Assembly (NCBI RefSeq): GCF_010894435.1
Contig: NZ_JAAIXZ010000003.1
Coordinates: 434,001-498,000 of the forward strand
Direction of reading: 5' to 3'
Length of the DNA: 64,000 nt
From: Pyxidicoccus trucidator
Lineage (GTDB): Bacteria > Myxococcota > Myxococcia > Myxococcales > Myxococcaceae
The number at the start of each line of letters is the position of its first letter. Positions within the stretch are counted from its first letter, which is position 1. The notes under the pieces are model-generated. The model saw only the letters and a program-made list of their open reading frames with translations. It was not told the DNA's origin and ran no database searches. The position numbers and the translations under genes were made by a program. This document shows, piece after piece, positions 41,928 through 51,045 of the stretch.

Positions 41928-42815
41928 TTACTTCCCCGCGCGGTACGAGGTCCACATGCTGTTCATGCGGGTCCGCTGGCCAGCGCTGAACGTGTTCATG
42001 CAGGAGTCGTAGCTGTAGTCCATGAAGTTGGTGATGGGGTCCACGCCGCCACCGGAGCAGGTGTCACGGCCGGTGGGGCAGCCGGAGGCCGGCGAGGCCT
42101 CGGGCGGCGTGTCGCTCACGCTGTCACCGGGGCTGGCGCAGCCGCCCTGGAACGTGTGGTACAGGCCCATCCAGTGACCCACTTCGTGGGTGCCGGTGTC
42201 GCCCTGGTTGTAGTTGGCCGTCGAGCCGCCCGGCAGCGAGGACTGCAGGACGACGACGCCGTCGTTCTTCCCGGTGGCGCCGCTCCAGGGGAAGGTCGCC
42301 CAGCCCAGCAGGCCGCCGCCCATGTTGTTGGTGTAGAAGTTGAGGGCGGTGGCGGTGCCCTTGCGCAGGGCGTTCTTCATCTGCGTCTCGCAGCTGCCGC
42401 CCGTACAGGTGTACCAGGTGCCGTTGTTCGTGGTGTCCGTGCCCGCCAGGTAGAAGCTGAAGCCGGCGGCGGAGTAGGCGTTGTTGAGGACGGTAATCTG
42501 GTTGTTGATCTGCGTCGCCGTCACGCCGCCGGCGCCGGTGGCGCTGCGGATGACGTGGAAGTACACGGGGATGGAGACCGCGAAGGCCTGCACCTGGCCG
42601 CCCATCGCCTGCTTGGCCTTGAGCGCCTCGAAGCGGGCCTCAATCTCCGCCACGGCCTCCGGCTCGAAGTCCGGGTTACCGCAGTTGCGGGGGTCCGCGA
42701 CTGCCTCGTGGGTGTCCGCCTGGACGTCCATCTCCGACTCGTCCACGGGACCACAACCCGCCATCGTCGCGATGGCACCAACAGTCACAGCGGCCTTCCC
42801 AAAAACGTTGCGCAT
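41928..42815 (-). CDS. Zinc metalloprotease lipoprotein (M43, pappalysin-like)
   Basis: 295 residues from the ATG at 42815 (GGAGGGTGG upstream). Lipobox TMAGC (Cys21). A short propeptide-like region (22-75) is followed by the catalytic domain with the extended zinc site HEVGHWMGLYH (210-220; HExxHxxGxxH) and the Met-turn MDYSYDSCMNTF near the end. These are hallmarks of the M43/cytophagalysin family of secreted proteases. The C-terminus ends just after the Met-turn helix, as in single-domain members. It is probably an extracellular nutrient-releasing protease. The gene has its own terminator. Confidence 0.9.
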   Translation of the reverse strand: MRNVFGKAAVTVGAIATMAGCGPVDESEMDVQADTHEAVADPRNCGNPDFEPEAVAEIEARFEALKAKQAMGGQVQAFAVSIPVYFHVIRSATGAGGVTATQINNQITVLNNAYSAAGFSFYLAGTDTTNNGTWYTCTGGSCETQMKNALRKGTATALNFYTNNMGGGLLGWATFPWSGATGKNDGVVVLQSSLPGGSTANYNQGDTGTHEVGHWMGLYHTFQGGCASPGDSVSDTPPEASPASGCPTGRDTCSGGGVDPITNFMDYSYDSCMNTFSAGQRTRMNSMWTSYRAGK

Positions 42816-43011
42816 GTGCGTCCACCCTCCAAGGTGAAAGACGCGCAGGCTTGTATAGGAATCAGAGAAGATAAACAATGTATGCCAGTATTGCTGATTG
42901 TTTCCCTTTGTTTCGGATGTCCTGCCTGACTCGTTACGGGTGGTTTCACACCCGTATGTCGAAGTCGCCGCGGGACGGCTAGGCTCGCCCCCCTTTCTCC
43001 GAGGAGAAGAC

Positions 43012-44133
43012 GTGAAGGCCCGATTCACGTGGATGCTGTGCGTCGTGTTGCTGATGTCAGTGGAAGTCAGTGCCGCGCCGCGGCGTCTGGTTTTGCTGCT
43101 CACGGGTGACAATCAGGGAGAAATCGCGCCGTGTGGCTGCAAAGCGGAGCCTCAAGGAGGGCTGGCCCGGAGGAAGACAGCCGTTGACGCGGAGCGGGCC
43201 CGGGGCCTGCCGGTGGTGTTGCTGGACGCGGGTAACGCGCTGTTCCGCAAGCCGGTGCGTCAAGACGAACCATTGGTGCAGCAACGAGCTGAGCTGGTGT
43301 TGGAGCAGATGGAGGTGCTGGGCACGGCGGCCATGGCGGTGGGGGAGCGGGACTTGTCCCACGGGCTGACCTGGCTCCAGAAGGCCACGCGGGGGCCGAA
43401 GAAGAAGCTGAAGCTGCTGTCCGCCAACCTCGTGGACAAGGCCGGCAAGGCGCCCTTCGCGGCGTCCACGGTGGTGGAGGCCGGGGGCCTGAAGGTGGGC
43501 GTGGTGGGCGTGTCGCCGGAAGGGGCGCTGGCCGGGGAGCCCGGGCTGAAGGGCCGTCCACCGAAGGAGGCGGCGCTGGCCGAGGCGCGCCGGCTTCGCC
43601 AGACGCGGAAGGTGGACGTGGTGGTGGTGCTGGCGGCGGTGCCCTACCAGGAGGCCGTGAAGCTGGCGCTGCTGGCCGGGGACGCGGTGGACTTCGTGGT
43701 GCAGTCCCATGAGAACAAGGGCATCGGCATCGGCGAGCTGGTGGGCAGCCACACCGCCGTCTTCCCCGCGGGCGAGCTCGGGCGGCAGCTGACGCGGCTG
43801 GAGCTGAGCGTGGACGGGCCGGGGCCGTCGGTGGACCTGGGCTCGGCGTCGCGGGCCCGCCAGCAGCTGCTCGTGGTGGAGGGCAACCTCCTGAAGGCGC
43901 ACGAGCGCGTGGCCAGCACCCGCGACGAGGCGACGCGCGCCGACCTCGGGCGCACCATCGTCGAGCTGGAGGGCCGCATGCGGCAGCTGGAGACGGAGGT
44001 GGAGGTGAAGCCTCCCAGCGGCGGGCGCGTGCACCAGCTCTCCTATCTCACCCTGGGGCTGGCGGTGCCGGACGACCCGGCGCTGAAGCAGCGCGTGGAG
44101 CAGCTCGAGCCGCCCGCCACCGCCGCGCACTGA
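43012..44133 (+). CDS. UshA-like (5'-nucleotidase-fold) exported protein
   Basis: 373 residues from GTG 43012 with GAGGAG upstream. Signal peptide to about residue 22. The order of motifs follows metallophosphatases (LLLTGDNQGEIAPCGC, LLDAGNALF, LLSANLVD, VVQSHENKG), but key metal ligands differ: the usual GNHE is GERDLSHG and the GHxH is SHEN. It carries PCGC followed by GGLARR, the signature of UshA-like (seleno)protein families, where the Cys pair may be redox-active. A C-terminal coiled region (about 300-350) follows. Enzymatic activity is doubtful; a thiol-based role is possible. Confidence 0.75.
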   Translation: MKARFTWMLCVVLLMSVEVSAAPRRLVLLLTGDNQGEIAPCGCKAEPQGGLARRKTAVDAERARGLPVVLLDAGNALFRKPVRQDEPLVQQRAELVLEQMEVLGTAAMAVGERDLSHGLTWLQKATRGPKKKLKLLSANLVDKAGKAPFAASTVVEAGGLKVGVVGVSPEGALAGEPGLKGRPPKEAALAEARRLRQTRKVDVVVVLAAVPYQEAVKLALLAGDAVDFVVQSHENKGIGIGELVGSHTAVFPAGELGRQLTRLELSVDGPGPSVDLGSASRARQQLLVVEGNLLKAHERVASTRDEATRADLGRTIVELEGRMRQLETEVEVKPPSGGRVHQLSYLTLGLAVPDDPALKQRVEQLEPPATAAH

Positions 44134-44246
44134 CGCGGGCCGCCTGTCCGACTCCGTACGTGGCACCGACGCCGGGGCGCCCCATCGCGCTCCGGCGTCG
44201 TCGTTTCCGGTGACTTCGCCGGGGGCCTGCGCTCCAATCCGCCGCC

Positions 44247-45548
44247 ATGCAAGCGCTCGCCCTTCGTGAGGACCGTTTCCTGGAAGTGCTCCGGCGGCTC
44301 ATCGCCCTGACGCCGAGGTTGCAGAACAACCCGGGCGGAGGGCTCGTGCCCGAGGAGCGGCTCGCCGCGCAGGTGGTGCTGGACGCGCTGGCCCCGCACC
44401 TCCAGAGCGGCTTCATCCAGGTCGAGTCGCTGGCCGCCCCTGGCAACGAGGCCCGGCCCTGCCTGGTGCTCACCGTGAAGGGCTCGGACGCCGGTGCCGG
44501 CTCGCTGGGCTTCGTGGGCGCGCACTTCGACGTCGTCCCCGCGGACGAGAAGGGCGAGGGCTGGGAGCGCAGCCCCTTCGCGCTGTGGGAGGGGCCCGGC
44601 GGGGTCCTCTACGGGCGCGGCGTCACCGACTGCCTGGGGCACGTGGCGGTGATTACGGACCTGCTCGCGCAGCTCGCGGAGCGGGGCGTGAGGCCGCGCC
44701 GGACGTTGAAGGTGGTGTTCATCTCCAACGAGGAGTCCACGGACCTGCCGGGCCTGGGCCTGGGCTACGTGGCGCAGCAGGGGCGGCTGAAGGACCTGGT
44801 GGGCCAGCCGGTGTACTGGCTGGACAGCGCCAACTTCGGCCCCACGCTGGGCACCGGCGGCAACGCGATGTGGGAGCTGAAGGTGACGGGCGTGGGTGGG
44901 CACTCGGGGATGCCGCAGAACTGCGTCAACGCGCTGGAGCTGGCCATGGCCGCGTCGCTGGAGCTGGCCCGCTGGTTCCACGCGCGCTACCCGGCCACGG
45001 AGGACGAGAAGAAGTGGGGCTTCCTCTCTTCGTCCAGCCTGAAGGCCACCGTGGTGGAGGGCGTCAATACCAAGGAGACGAAGATTCCCGCCGACGTCAC
45101 CCTGCGCGGCGACATCCGCCTGACGCCCTTCTACGACATGAAGGAGGTGCAGCAGGCGGTGACGGCCTTCGTGCGCGAGCTGGACGCGCGAATCGAGCGC
45201 GACGAGGCCATCCCCGGCTTCCCGCGCACCCGCACCGCGGCGGGCAAGCGTGGCTCGCTGGAGTTCCACCTCAAGGGTGGCGGCACGGAGGGCATCGCCT
45301 GCCGGCTGGACTCTCCGGGACTCCAGGCGCTGAAGGAGGCGATTCAGGCGGTGCGCGGCGTGGCGCCCACGCCGTTCTCGCTCACCGGCTCGCTGCCGCT
45401 CGTGCGCGACCTGCAGCGCCAGGGCTGCGACGTGCAGATAACGGGCTTCGGGGAGATGGCGTACTACCACGCGCCCAACGAGCAGGCCCGGCTGGAGGAC
45501 TTCCGGCAGGGCTTCGCCATCCTCCGTGAGCTGCTCGTGAGGTTGTGA
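44247..45548 (+). CDS. M20 family metallopeptidase
   Basis: 433 residues, cytoplasmic. The M20/ArgE-DapE di-zinc site is complete: His93 and Asp95 in GAHFDVVPAD, Asp128 in GRGVTDCLGH, Glu162-Glu163 in FISNEEST, and His near the C-terminus in YYHAPNEQ. The dimerisation domain starts at WELKVTGVGGHSGMPQ. It hydrolyses an acylated amino acid or dipeptide; the exact substrate is not apparent. No signal peptide. Stands alone between the UshA-like and aminotransferase genes. Confidence 0.92.
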   Translation: MQALALREDRFLEVLRRLIALTPRLQNNPGGGLVPEERLAAQVVLDALAPHLQSGFIQVESLAAPGNEARPCLVLTVKGSDAGAGSLGFVGAHFDVVPADEKGEGWERSPFALWEGPGGVLYGRGVTDCLGHVAVITDLLAQLAERGVRPRRTLKVVFISNEESTDLPGLGLGYVAQQGRLKDLVGQPVYWLDSANFGPTLGTGGNAMWELKVTGVGGHSGMPQNCVNALELAMAASLELARWFHARYPATEDEKKWGFLSSSSLKATVVEGVNTKETKIPADVTLRGDIRLTPFYDMKEVQQAVTAFVRELDARIERDEAIPGFPRTRTAAGKRGSLEFHLKGGGTEGIACRLDSPGLQALKEAIQAVRGVAPTPFSLTGSLPLVRDLQRQGCDVQITGFGEMAYYHAPNEQARLEDFRQGFAILRELLVRL

Positions 45549-45685
45549 GCCGGCGGGCGCCCCTCCGGCGTGGCGGCCGGGCGGAATGACGGTTCCTTCC
45601 GCCGGTCCGCGCCGTATCATTAATAAATAGAAGCGCGGGCACCTCCGCCCGCGGGGACGCCGGGCGCGCGAGGAGCGGTGACACC

Positions 45686-46846
45686 GTGAGAGACCTGCTG
45701 ATGATTCCGGGACCGGTGGAGTTCGAGCCGGAGGTATTGCAGGCGCTGGGCGCGCCCACGCTCGGCCACACGGACCCGGCCTTCATCGCCCTCTTCGGCC
45801 GGGCGCTGAAGCGGATGCGCGAGGTGTGCCTCGCCCCCGGCGCCCAGCCCTTCGTGGTGGCCGGCTCCGGCACGCTGGCCATGGAAATGGCGGTCGCCAA
45901 CCTGGTCGAGCCGGGCGACCGCGCGCTGGTGGTGAACACCGGCTACTTCAGCGACCGGATGGCGAAAATCCTGGAGCGCCACGGCGCCCAGGTGACGCAC
46001 GTGCGCGCGGCCCCGGGGGACGTGCCCTCCGCCGACGAGGTGGAGACGCACCTGGTCCGGGGTGGCTTCAAGGTGATGACCGTCACCCACGTGGACACGT
46101 CCACCGCGGTGCTGACGCCGGTGGAAGCGCTGGTGCGCGCCGCACGCAAGCACGGCGTGCTGTCGGTGGTGGACGGCGTGTGTGCCACCGCGGGCGAGTC
46201 CTTCCACCAGGACGCGTGGGGCGCGGACGTGTACCTCACCGCGAGCCAGAAGGCGGTGGGCGTGCCGCCGGGGCTGGCGCTGCTCACCGTGGGGCCTCGG
46301 GCGATGGAGGCGTGGCGCGCGCGCAAGACGCCGGTGGCCAGCGTCTATTCGGACTGGGCGGAGTGGCTCCCCATCATGGAGGCGTACGAGGCGGGCAAGC
46401 CGGCCTACTTCGCCACGCCGCCCGTCAACCTCGTCTGCGCGCTGGAGGTGAGCCTGGGGCAGATTCTCGCCGAGGGCATGGAGGCGCGCTTCGCCCGGCA
46501 CCAGCGCATGGCGCGCGCCTTCCGCGCGGCGTGGAAGGCGCTGGGCCTGCGCATGCTGCCCACGTCCGACGCGGTGGCCGCCCACACGCTGAGCGCCGTC
46601 TACTACCCGGACGGCGTGGACGCGGCGCTGGTGGGGCGGGTGAAGGGGCAGGGCATCGTCGTGGCCGGCGGCCTCCACCCGGAGTTGAAGGCGCGCTACT
46701 TCCGCGTGGGCCACATGAACCGCGTGGGCCCCACGGACGTGCTGGCCGCGGTGGGCGCGGTGGAGCGGGCGCTGCTCGCCGCCGGCCACCGCTCCGAGCC
46801 CGGCGCCGCCGTGGCCGCCGCCCAGGCGTCCCTCGTCGCTGGCTGA
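45686..46846 (+). CDS. Class V aminotransferase (alanine-glyoxylate / serine-pyruvate type)
   Basis: 386 residues. N-terminus MIPGPVEFEPEVLQALGAPTLGHTDPAF is typical of the alanine-glyoxylate family. PLP contacts are VAGSGTLAMEM, Asp163 in VVDGVCATAGE and the Schiff-base Lys189 in YLTASQKAVGVPPGLA. C-terminal GHMNRVGPTDVLAAV is also characteristic. It probably exchanges amino groups between alanine or serine and glyoxylate or pyruvate. GTG start at 45686. An AT-rich patch (TATCATTAATAAATAG, 45615-45630) about 55 bp upstream may hold the promoter. Tandem hairpins follow the stop. Confidence 0.94.
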   Translation: MRDLLMIPGPVEFEPEVLQALGAPTLGHTDPAFIALFGRALKRMREVCLAPGAQPFVVAGSGTLAMEMAVANLVEPGDRALVVNTGYFSDRMAKILERHGAQVTHVRAAPGDVPSADEVETHLVRGGFKVMTVTHVDTSTAVLTPVEALVRAARKHGVLSVVDGVCATAGESFHQDAWGADVYLTASQKAVGVPPGLALLTVGPRAMEAWRARKTPVASVYSDWAEWLPIMEAYEAGKPAYFATPPVNLVCALEVSLGQILAEGMEARFARHQRMARAFRAAWKALGLRMLPTSDAVAAHTLSAVYYPDGVDAALVGRVKGQGIVVAGGLHPELKARYFRVGHMNRVGPTDVLAAVGAVERALLAAGHRSEPGAAVAAAQASLVAG

Positions 46847-46902
46847 CCCGCCGAGGCCCGGCGCCGGCCAGGTCCCCTCCTCGAGCCCCGTCATCCCCGA
46901 CT

Positions 46903-46946
46903 TGGAAGGTAAAGCCACCTTCCAGGTCTCCTGGTGCCCCAGGTTT
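46903..46946 (+). terminator. Tandem hairpins after the aminotransferase gene
   Basis: TGGAAGGT-AAAGCC-ACCTTCCA (46903-46924) is a perfect 8-bp stem. It is followed by CCTGG-TGCC-CCAGG (46930-46943) and TTT. Together they are a plausible terminator about 60 bp after the stop codon. Confidence 0.55.
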
Positions 46947-47104
46947 CCAGGCCCACGGAATTATTGTTCGACAGTAACATAAAAATGTGAGAGGGTTGCC
47001 ATCCCGGAAGTGGGGGGAACCGGGTCAGCCCAGAAGTACCTGCCAGATTCACTGGCCGTGTGCTTCCGCGTCAGACCTGGAGGGTCCCTTCGGGGGAGAT
47101 GACC

Positions 47105-47713
47105 ATGCACGTGGGAATTGAATCGAGCGCGGGTGGGGCGGCCTGGGAGCTGGAGCTGCGACGCCTCGCCGCGAGCGAGGAAGACACGGCGCGCGGGATG
47201 TTCTTCCAGGGCACGCTGGACGTCGTGGGCTTCCTGGGCGGAGACGGCGCCGTGGCCCGCTGCAAGGGCGTGGCGGGCCTCTGGGAAATCAACCCCGTGC
47301 ACATGTACCCCGTCAGCCGCTTCCTGCGGCTGTCCTCCACGGCGGCGCGGCTGCTGGCGCCCCAGCTGGACGGCTTCGAGGGGGTGCTGCGGCGCATGGG
47401 CACCCAGGCCACGGTGGACTTCGTGTCCTCCATGTTCGGGCGGGACTTGATGCATACGGCGGCCGGCAGTCCGCGCAAGCTGCTGCAGTCGCTGGGGGAC
47501 GCGTACCGCGCGGCGGTGAGCTACGGCGACCGCTACCCGCTGTGGACGGGCGAGAAGAGCGCCCGCTTCATCATGCGGCGCGACTTCATGCCGGCCGCGT
47601 ACCACGAGGGCGTGCTCCAGGGGGTGCTGGAGGCCATCGGCGCTCGCGAGGTGCGGGTGGCCGGGCGGCAGGTGGCGCTGCTGGACAGCGAGTACGAGCT
47701 GTCCTGGAAGTGA
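47105..47713 (+). CDS. DUF2378 / TIGR02265 family protein
   Basis: 202 residues from the ATG at 47105, which has GGGGGAG 6 nt upstream; the ATG at 47099 abuts the ribosome site. Segments FFQGTLDVVGFLGGDG, INPVHMYPVSRFLRLSSTAARLL and FIMRRDFMPAAYHEGVLQGVL match the myxobacteria-specific paralogous family DUF2378. Members have no known activity and occur in many copies per genome. No export signal. An AT-rich patch at 46957-46990 upstream may carry the promoter. Confidence 0.82.
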   Translation: MHVGIESSAGGAAWELELRRLAASEEDTARGMFFQGTLDVVGFLGGDGAVARCKGVAGLWEINPVHMYPVSRFLRLSSTAARLLAPQLDGFEGVLRRMGTQATVDFVSSMFGRDLMHTAAGSPRKLLQSLGDAYRAAVSYGDRYPLWTGEKSARFIMRRDFMPAAYHEGVLQGVLEAIGAREVRVAGRQVALLDSEYELSWK

Positions 47714-47749
47714 AGTAGCCTTCCCGCCTCGAGGAAGGCGGGACCCGGC

Positions 47750-48787
47750 ATGGCGGCATCCAGGTGTCCCGCGAGGGGACGGCGCGCGATGCGGTGGGCT
47801 CCGGGCTCCCCGTGGCTGCTGGCCCTGGCCGTGGTGCTGCTGGCGTGCGGGGCCTCGGCGCAGACGTCGGTGGACCGGGCCTTCGTGAGCGTCACCGCGG
47901 CGCCGGGCACGTCGCTGGGAGAGCGCGTGGGGTGGCTCACCCAGCGCCGGCAGCTGGACGTCTTCCTGAGCCTGCCGCCACTCTTCCTGGATGGGACGCG
48001 GCTCATCCTCGCTCCCACGGTGACGTATGGGCGCCGCGTGCTGTCGCTGGAGGACAGCGGGCTCCGGGACGAGGACGCGTCGGGCTACCGCATGCACCAC
48101 GTGCAGCTGGGGCTGTCGCTCATCCGTCCGTTGCCGCCGCGGTGGCTGTTCATCCTGAGCCTGTCGGCGTCCGCGCGGAGCGACTTCCGTGAAGGGTTCC
48201 AGCCCGGGGAGGACCTGGCGTGGACGGGCGTCTTCCTGGCGAGCCGGAACCTGGACGCGGAGCGGACGGTGAAGCTGAGCTTCGGGCTCGTCGTCGTCTA
48301 CCCGTTCGACCTGCTGCCGGTGATTCCCCTGGTGGGCCTCGTCTACCGGAGGGGGGACTACATCGCCGAGGTGGGCTTCCCTCGCGTCAACCTGCTGCGG
48401 AAGCTGGGAGAAGGGCTGGAGGTCGGCGTCACGGGGAGCTTCGAGCGGCAGACCTTCCACGCCTCGCTGCCCCAGGCGCGGGAGGCGCTTGGCGCGCACT
48501 ACGTGCAGGAGACGTCGCTGCGTGTCGCCCATGCGCTGAACGTGCGGCTGTGGGGCGAGCTGTGGCTGAACACGGCCGCGGGTCTCATCGTGGCGAATGG
48601 CTTCACGTTGCTGGACCGCCGGCGTGAGCGGATTGGCGGGATGGACCTGGGCGCGAGCACCACGCCCTACGCGCGAGTGGACCTGAGCTGGCGTCCGGCG
48701 CCGCGTGTCCCGGCAACGGTCCGCCCGGCGCCCGCCGGTGCGCGCGAGGGTGTCTCGTCAAGGCTGGGAGCGCTGCCGGTCCGGTAG
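47750..48787 (+). CDS. Outer-membrane beta-barrel-like protein
   Basis: 345 residues (or 332 from ATG 47789). Signal peptide ending LLACGASAQ. The mature chain alternates hydrophobic strands with polar turns throughout (LILAPTVTYGRRVLSL, LGLSLIRPLPPRWLFILSLSASARSDF, KLSFGLVVVYPFDLLPVIPLVGLVY, TTPYARVDLSWRP). This is the pattern of an outer-membrane barrel such as DUF6268-like proteins. Function unknown. Confidence 0.72.
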   Translation: MAASRCPARGRRAMRWAPGSPWLLALAVVLLACGASAQTSVDRAFVSVTAAPGTSLGERVGWLTQRRQLDVFLSLPPLFLDGTRLILAPTVTYGRRVLSLEDSGLRDEDASGYRMHHVQLGLSLIRPLPPRWLFILSLSASARSDFREGFQPGEDLAWTGVFLASRNLDAERTVKLSFGLVVVYPFDLLPVIPLVGLVYRRGDYIAEVGFPRVNLLRKLGEGLEVGVTGSFERQTFHASLPQAREALGAHYVQETSLRVAHALNVRLWGELWLNTAAGLIVANGFTLLDRRRERIGGMDLGASTTPYARVDLSWRPAPRVPATVRPAPAGAREGVSSRLGALPVR

Positions 48788-48810
48788 CGCGTGCGTGCTC
48801 CGGTGTTCCG

Positions 48811-48857
48811 CGTGGGCCCTGGCTTGGGGCATCCAGGCCACGGGGACCCGGTTTTTT
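48811..48857 (+). terminator. Possible terminator after the barrel gene
   Basis: CGTGGGCCCTGG (48811-48822) pairs with CCAGGCCACG (48833-48842) with two bulged bases, and T6 follows at 48852-48857. The 9-nt gap before the T-run lowers confidence. Confidence 0.35.
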
Positions 48858-48963
48858 CAGGAGAGGCGCGCAGGAGCCCGAGGCTTCGGCCTGGACGGTG
48901 ATACGCCCTGACAGGACGCATCCCAGGTGGCTTAACCTCGTCGACTGACGCCGGGGGCCGCAC

Positions 48964-50319
48964 ATGTGTCTGCGTTGGCTGACTTCCCTGTTGCTGTTGT
49001 CGTGGGTCTCCGGGTGTTCCACCACGCGCGTGGTGCGGTTGGATACCGGGGATGACGCCGTCGTCGTCACTCCGCGAGAGGAGGGCGGGGCCGCGCTGGA
49101 GGAAGCTGAGCTCGACGAAGAAGAGTTCGAGGAGGCCGTGGAGGCGCTGGCCCGGGACGTGAGGCCCTTCCGCAATCCCATGCAAGAGGCGCGTGCGCTC
49201 TTCGGCGTTCCCTCGCGCAGTGGGGTGTACCGGTATGAGCACCGCACCGGACGGCTTCTCCCGCAGGGAGCCGAGGACGCGGACAGCCTGCACCTGCTGG
49301 AGTTCTACGCGGACGACGCACTGACGGGCGCCTATGGCCAGTGGTGCCAGCGCAGGAAGCAGCCCGGGGACTGCCTGCGCCTGCTGGACGAGGGCCCGCT
49401 GCTGGCCAGCGACGGCAAGTACACGCTGGCCATGGCCATTGCCATGGACTCGGTGTGGGAAGAGACGGCCGAGGCCCTGGAGGACATGGCGGACCCCGAC
49501 GCGGTCCTGGCCACCGTCACGGCTTCGGTGACGATGTACCTGCTGCTCTGGTCGCTCCCCGAGCCGGTGAGCAAGGGCCTGGCCGCCACGCTGACGGCCG
49601 TGGCCATCGCCTACCTGGGCGTGGGCACGGTGTGGCATCTCATCGACGGGTGGCTGACGTTGGTACGCGAGGTGGACCGGGCCACCACCTTCGAGCAACT
49701 CAGCGAGGCAGGCGAGGTGTACGGCGAAGTGCTCGGAGAGAACGCGGCGCGCGTCTTGGTCATGCTCGCGATGGCCGCGCTGGGCAACACGGTGGGGCTG
49801 GCGGCGAAGGCGTCGCGGCTGCCGGGCTCGGCGCAAGCAGCGCTCGCGGTGGAGTCGCAGGCGGGCTTCCAGTACGTCGCGGTGGGCGGTGTGCAGTCGG
49901 TGGCCATGACCGCGGAGGGCTTCACCATTGTGCTTGCGCCCAATGCGCTGGCCATGGCTGAGCAGGGGATGAGCGGTGGGGGCGCGAAGAAGAAGCGACA
50001 GGCCCATCACCTCGCCACGGACAAGAACAGCGTCTCCACCGCGCGCGGCGGGCCCTGGACGCCCGAGTTCAGGAGAATCTTCAGGAGGGCCGGAATGGAG
50101 CTGAGGGACCCCGAGAACATCGTCGATGTCCCAGGCCATAAGGGTCCCCACCCGCAGGAGTACCACGAGGCGGTTTTCCAGCGGCTGAACGAAGCGACGG
50201 AGGGCTGCCGCAAGGTGGATGCCTGTCGAAAAGCCCTCACGAACGAACTCCGGAAGTTGGCGAAAGAGGCCACTACGCGTGGGACTGACATCAACAGGCT
50301 CTTGACCCAAGGCAAGTAG
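48964..50319 (+). CDS. SitA-type lipoprotein toxin with AHH nuclease domain
   Basis: 451 residues. Signal peptide with lipobox WVSGC (Cys18), an acidic linker, then an escort-like region (about 60-330) with hydrophobic segments at about 185-225 and 262-282. The C-terminal domain carries the AHH nuclease signature QAHHLATDKN (Ala347-His348-His349), RRAGMELRDPENIVDVPGHKGPHPQEYHEAVFQRLNEA, including catalytic-type His392, His396 and His401. In Myxococcus, lipoproteins of this architecture (SitA) are passed between kin by TraA/B outer-membrane exchange and kill recipients lacking immunity. The next gene, 15 bp on, is the predicted immunity gene. Delivery by exchange is inferred. Confidence 0.87.
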   Translation: MCLRWLTSLLLLSWVSGCSTTRVVRLDTGDDAVVVTPREEGGAALEEAELDEEEFEEAVEALARDVRPFRNPMQEARALFGVPSRSGVYRYEHRTGRLLPQGAEDADSLHLLEFYADDALTGAYGQWCQRRKQPGDCLRLLDEGPLLASDGKYTLAMAIAMDSVWEETAEALEDMADPDAVLATVTASVTMYLLLWSLPEPVSKGLAATLTAVAIAYLGVGTVWHLIDGWLTLVREVDRATTFEQLSEAGEVYGEVLGENAARVLVMLAMAALGNTVGLAAKASRLPGSAQAALAVESQAGFQYVAVGGVQSVAMTAEGFTIVLAPNALAMAEQGMSGGGAKKKRQAHHLATDKNSVSTARGGPWTPEFRRIFRRAGMELRDPENIVDVPGHKGPHPQEYHEAVFQRLNEATEGCRKVDACRKALTNELRKLAKEATTRGTDINRLLTQGK

Positions 50320-50334
50320 CGCCAAGGATGGACC

Positions 50335-50904
50335 ATGCCAGAACGATTCTTCGACCTTGCTGAGAACATGCAATCCGGGAACTGGGACTTGGGAGACCCT
50401 CTGGACGAGCAAGGCCAGGAGGTGGAAGACCCCTGGATGTTCAGGGCGGGGCGGACTGTTCAGGTCACGGGTCGCCTGACGATACCCATCGACGAGCCTG
50501 GAAGGCGGCTGGACTTCTGCACCGCGGGCATTGGCGCGACCCCTATCGTCCACGTCCGTATCGCATCCATCTTCACGGAGCTGGCGCCCGGCGACGTGCA
50601 GCTCATCCCGGTGGATATCAAGGGCCACCTGGACCAGTACCTCATGCTGGTGGCCACGAAGCTCATCCGCTGCATTGATGACAAGGCGTCCCGAGAAGTC
50701 CTGTACTGGAAGCCCGAGGATGAGCGGCCCGACAAGCTTGGTCAGTACCGCGCCGTGGCGGGCATGCGGATTGACCGCTCGAAGGTGGGCGACGCCAAGG
50801 TGTTCCGCACGTGGGGGTGGAAGATTGCCCTCATTGTCTCCGAGGACATCAAGCAGGCCTTGGAGCGCGCGAAGGCCACGGGGGTGCGGTTCAGGGAGGT
50901 GTAG
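50335..50904 (+). CDS. Imm11/DUF1629-like immunity protein
   Basis: 189 residues, cytoplasmic. Begins FFDLAENMQSGNWDLGDPLD; core IFTELAPGDVQLIPVDIKGHLDQYLMLVAT and CIDDKASREVLYWKPEDERPDKLGQYRAV, a pattern of the imm11 (DUF1629) family; ends SEDIKQALERAKATGVRFREV. It lies 15 bp after the toxin gene and so is presumed to neutralise the AHH nuclease. A homologue begins at 63597. GC content here is slightly lower than in the neighbouring genes, as is usual for exchanged toxin-immunity cassettes. Confidence 0.82.
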   Translation: MPERFFDLAENMQSGNWDLGDPLDEQGQEVEDPWMFRAGRTVQVTGRLTIPIDEPGRRLDFCTAGIGATPIVHVRIASIFTELAPGDVQLIPVDIKGHLDQYLMLVATKLIRCIDDKASREVLYWKPEDERPDKLGQYRAVAGMRIDRSKVGDAKVFRTWGWKIALIVSEDIKQALERAKATGVRFREV

Positions 50905-51045
50905 GCCGCACCCAGCCCGCCCGCCCGCCCGCCCCACGGCGCGGAGAGCAAGCGCCGGCTGGCCCCCGCACCGCCGCAGCCGTCTTCGAGGCATCCGCGC
51001 CGGCCACGTGAGCATGTTGGGGAGTACGCACCGTGCTCGCCCTGG

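Noticed and set aside
47718-47742. CCCGCC/GGCGGG hairpin between the DUF2378 and barrel genes
   Set aside because: A plausible stem but no T-run, and it lies where the ribosome site of the next gene should be, so its role cannot be told.
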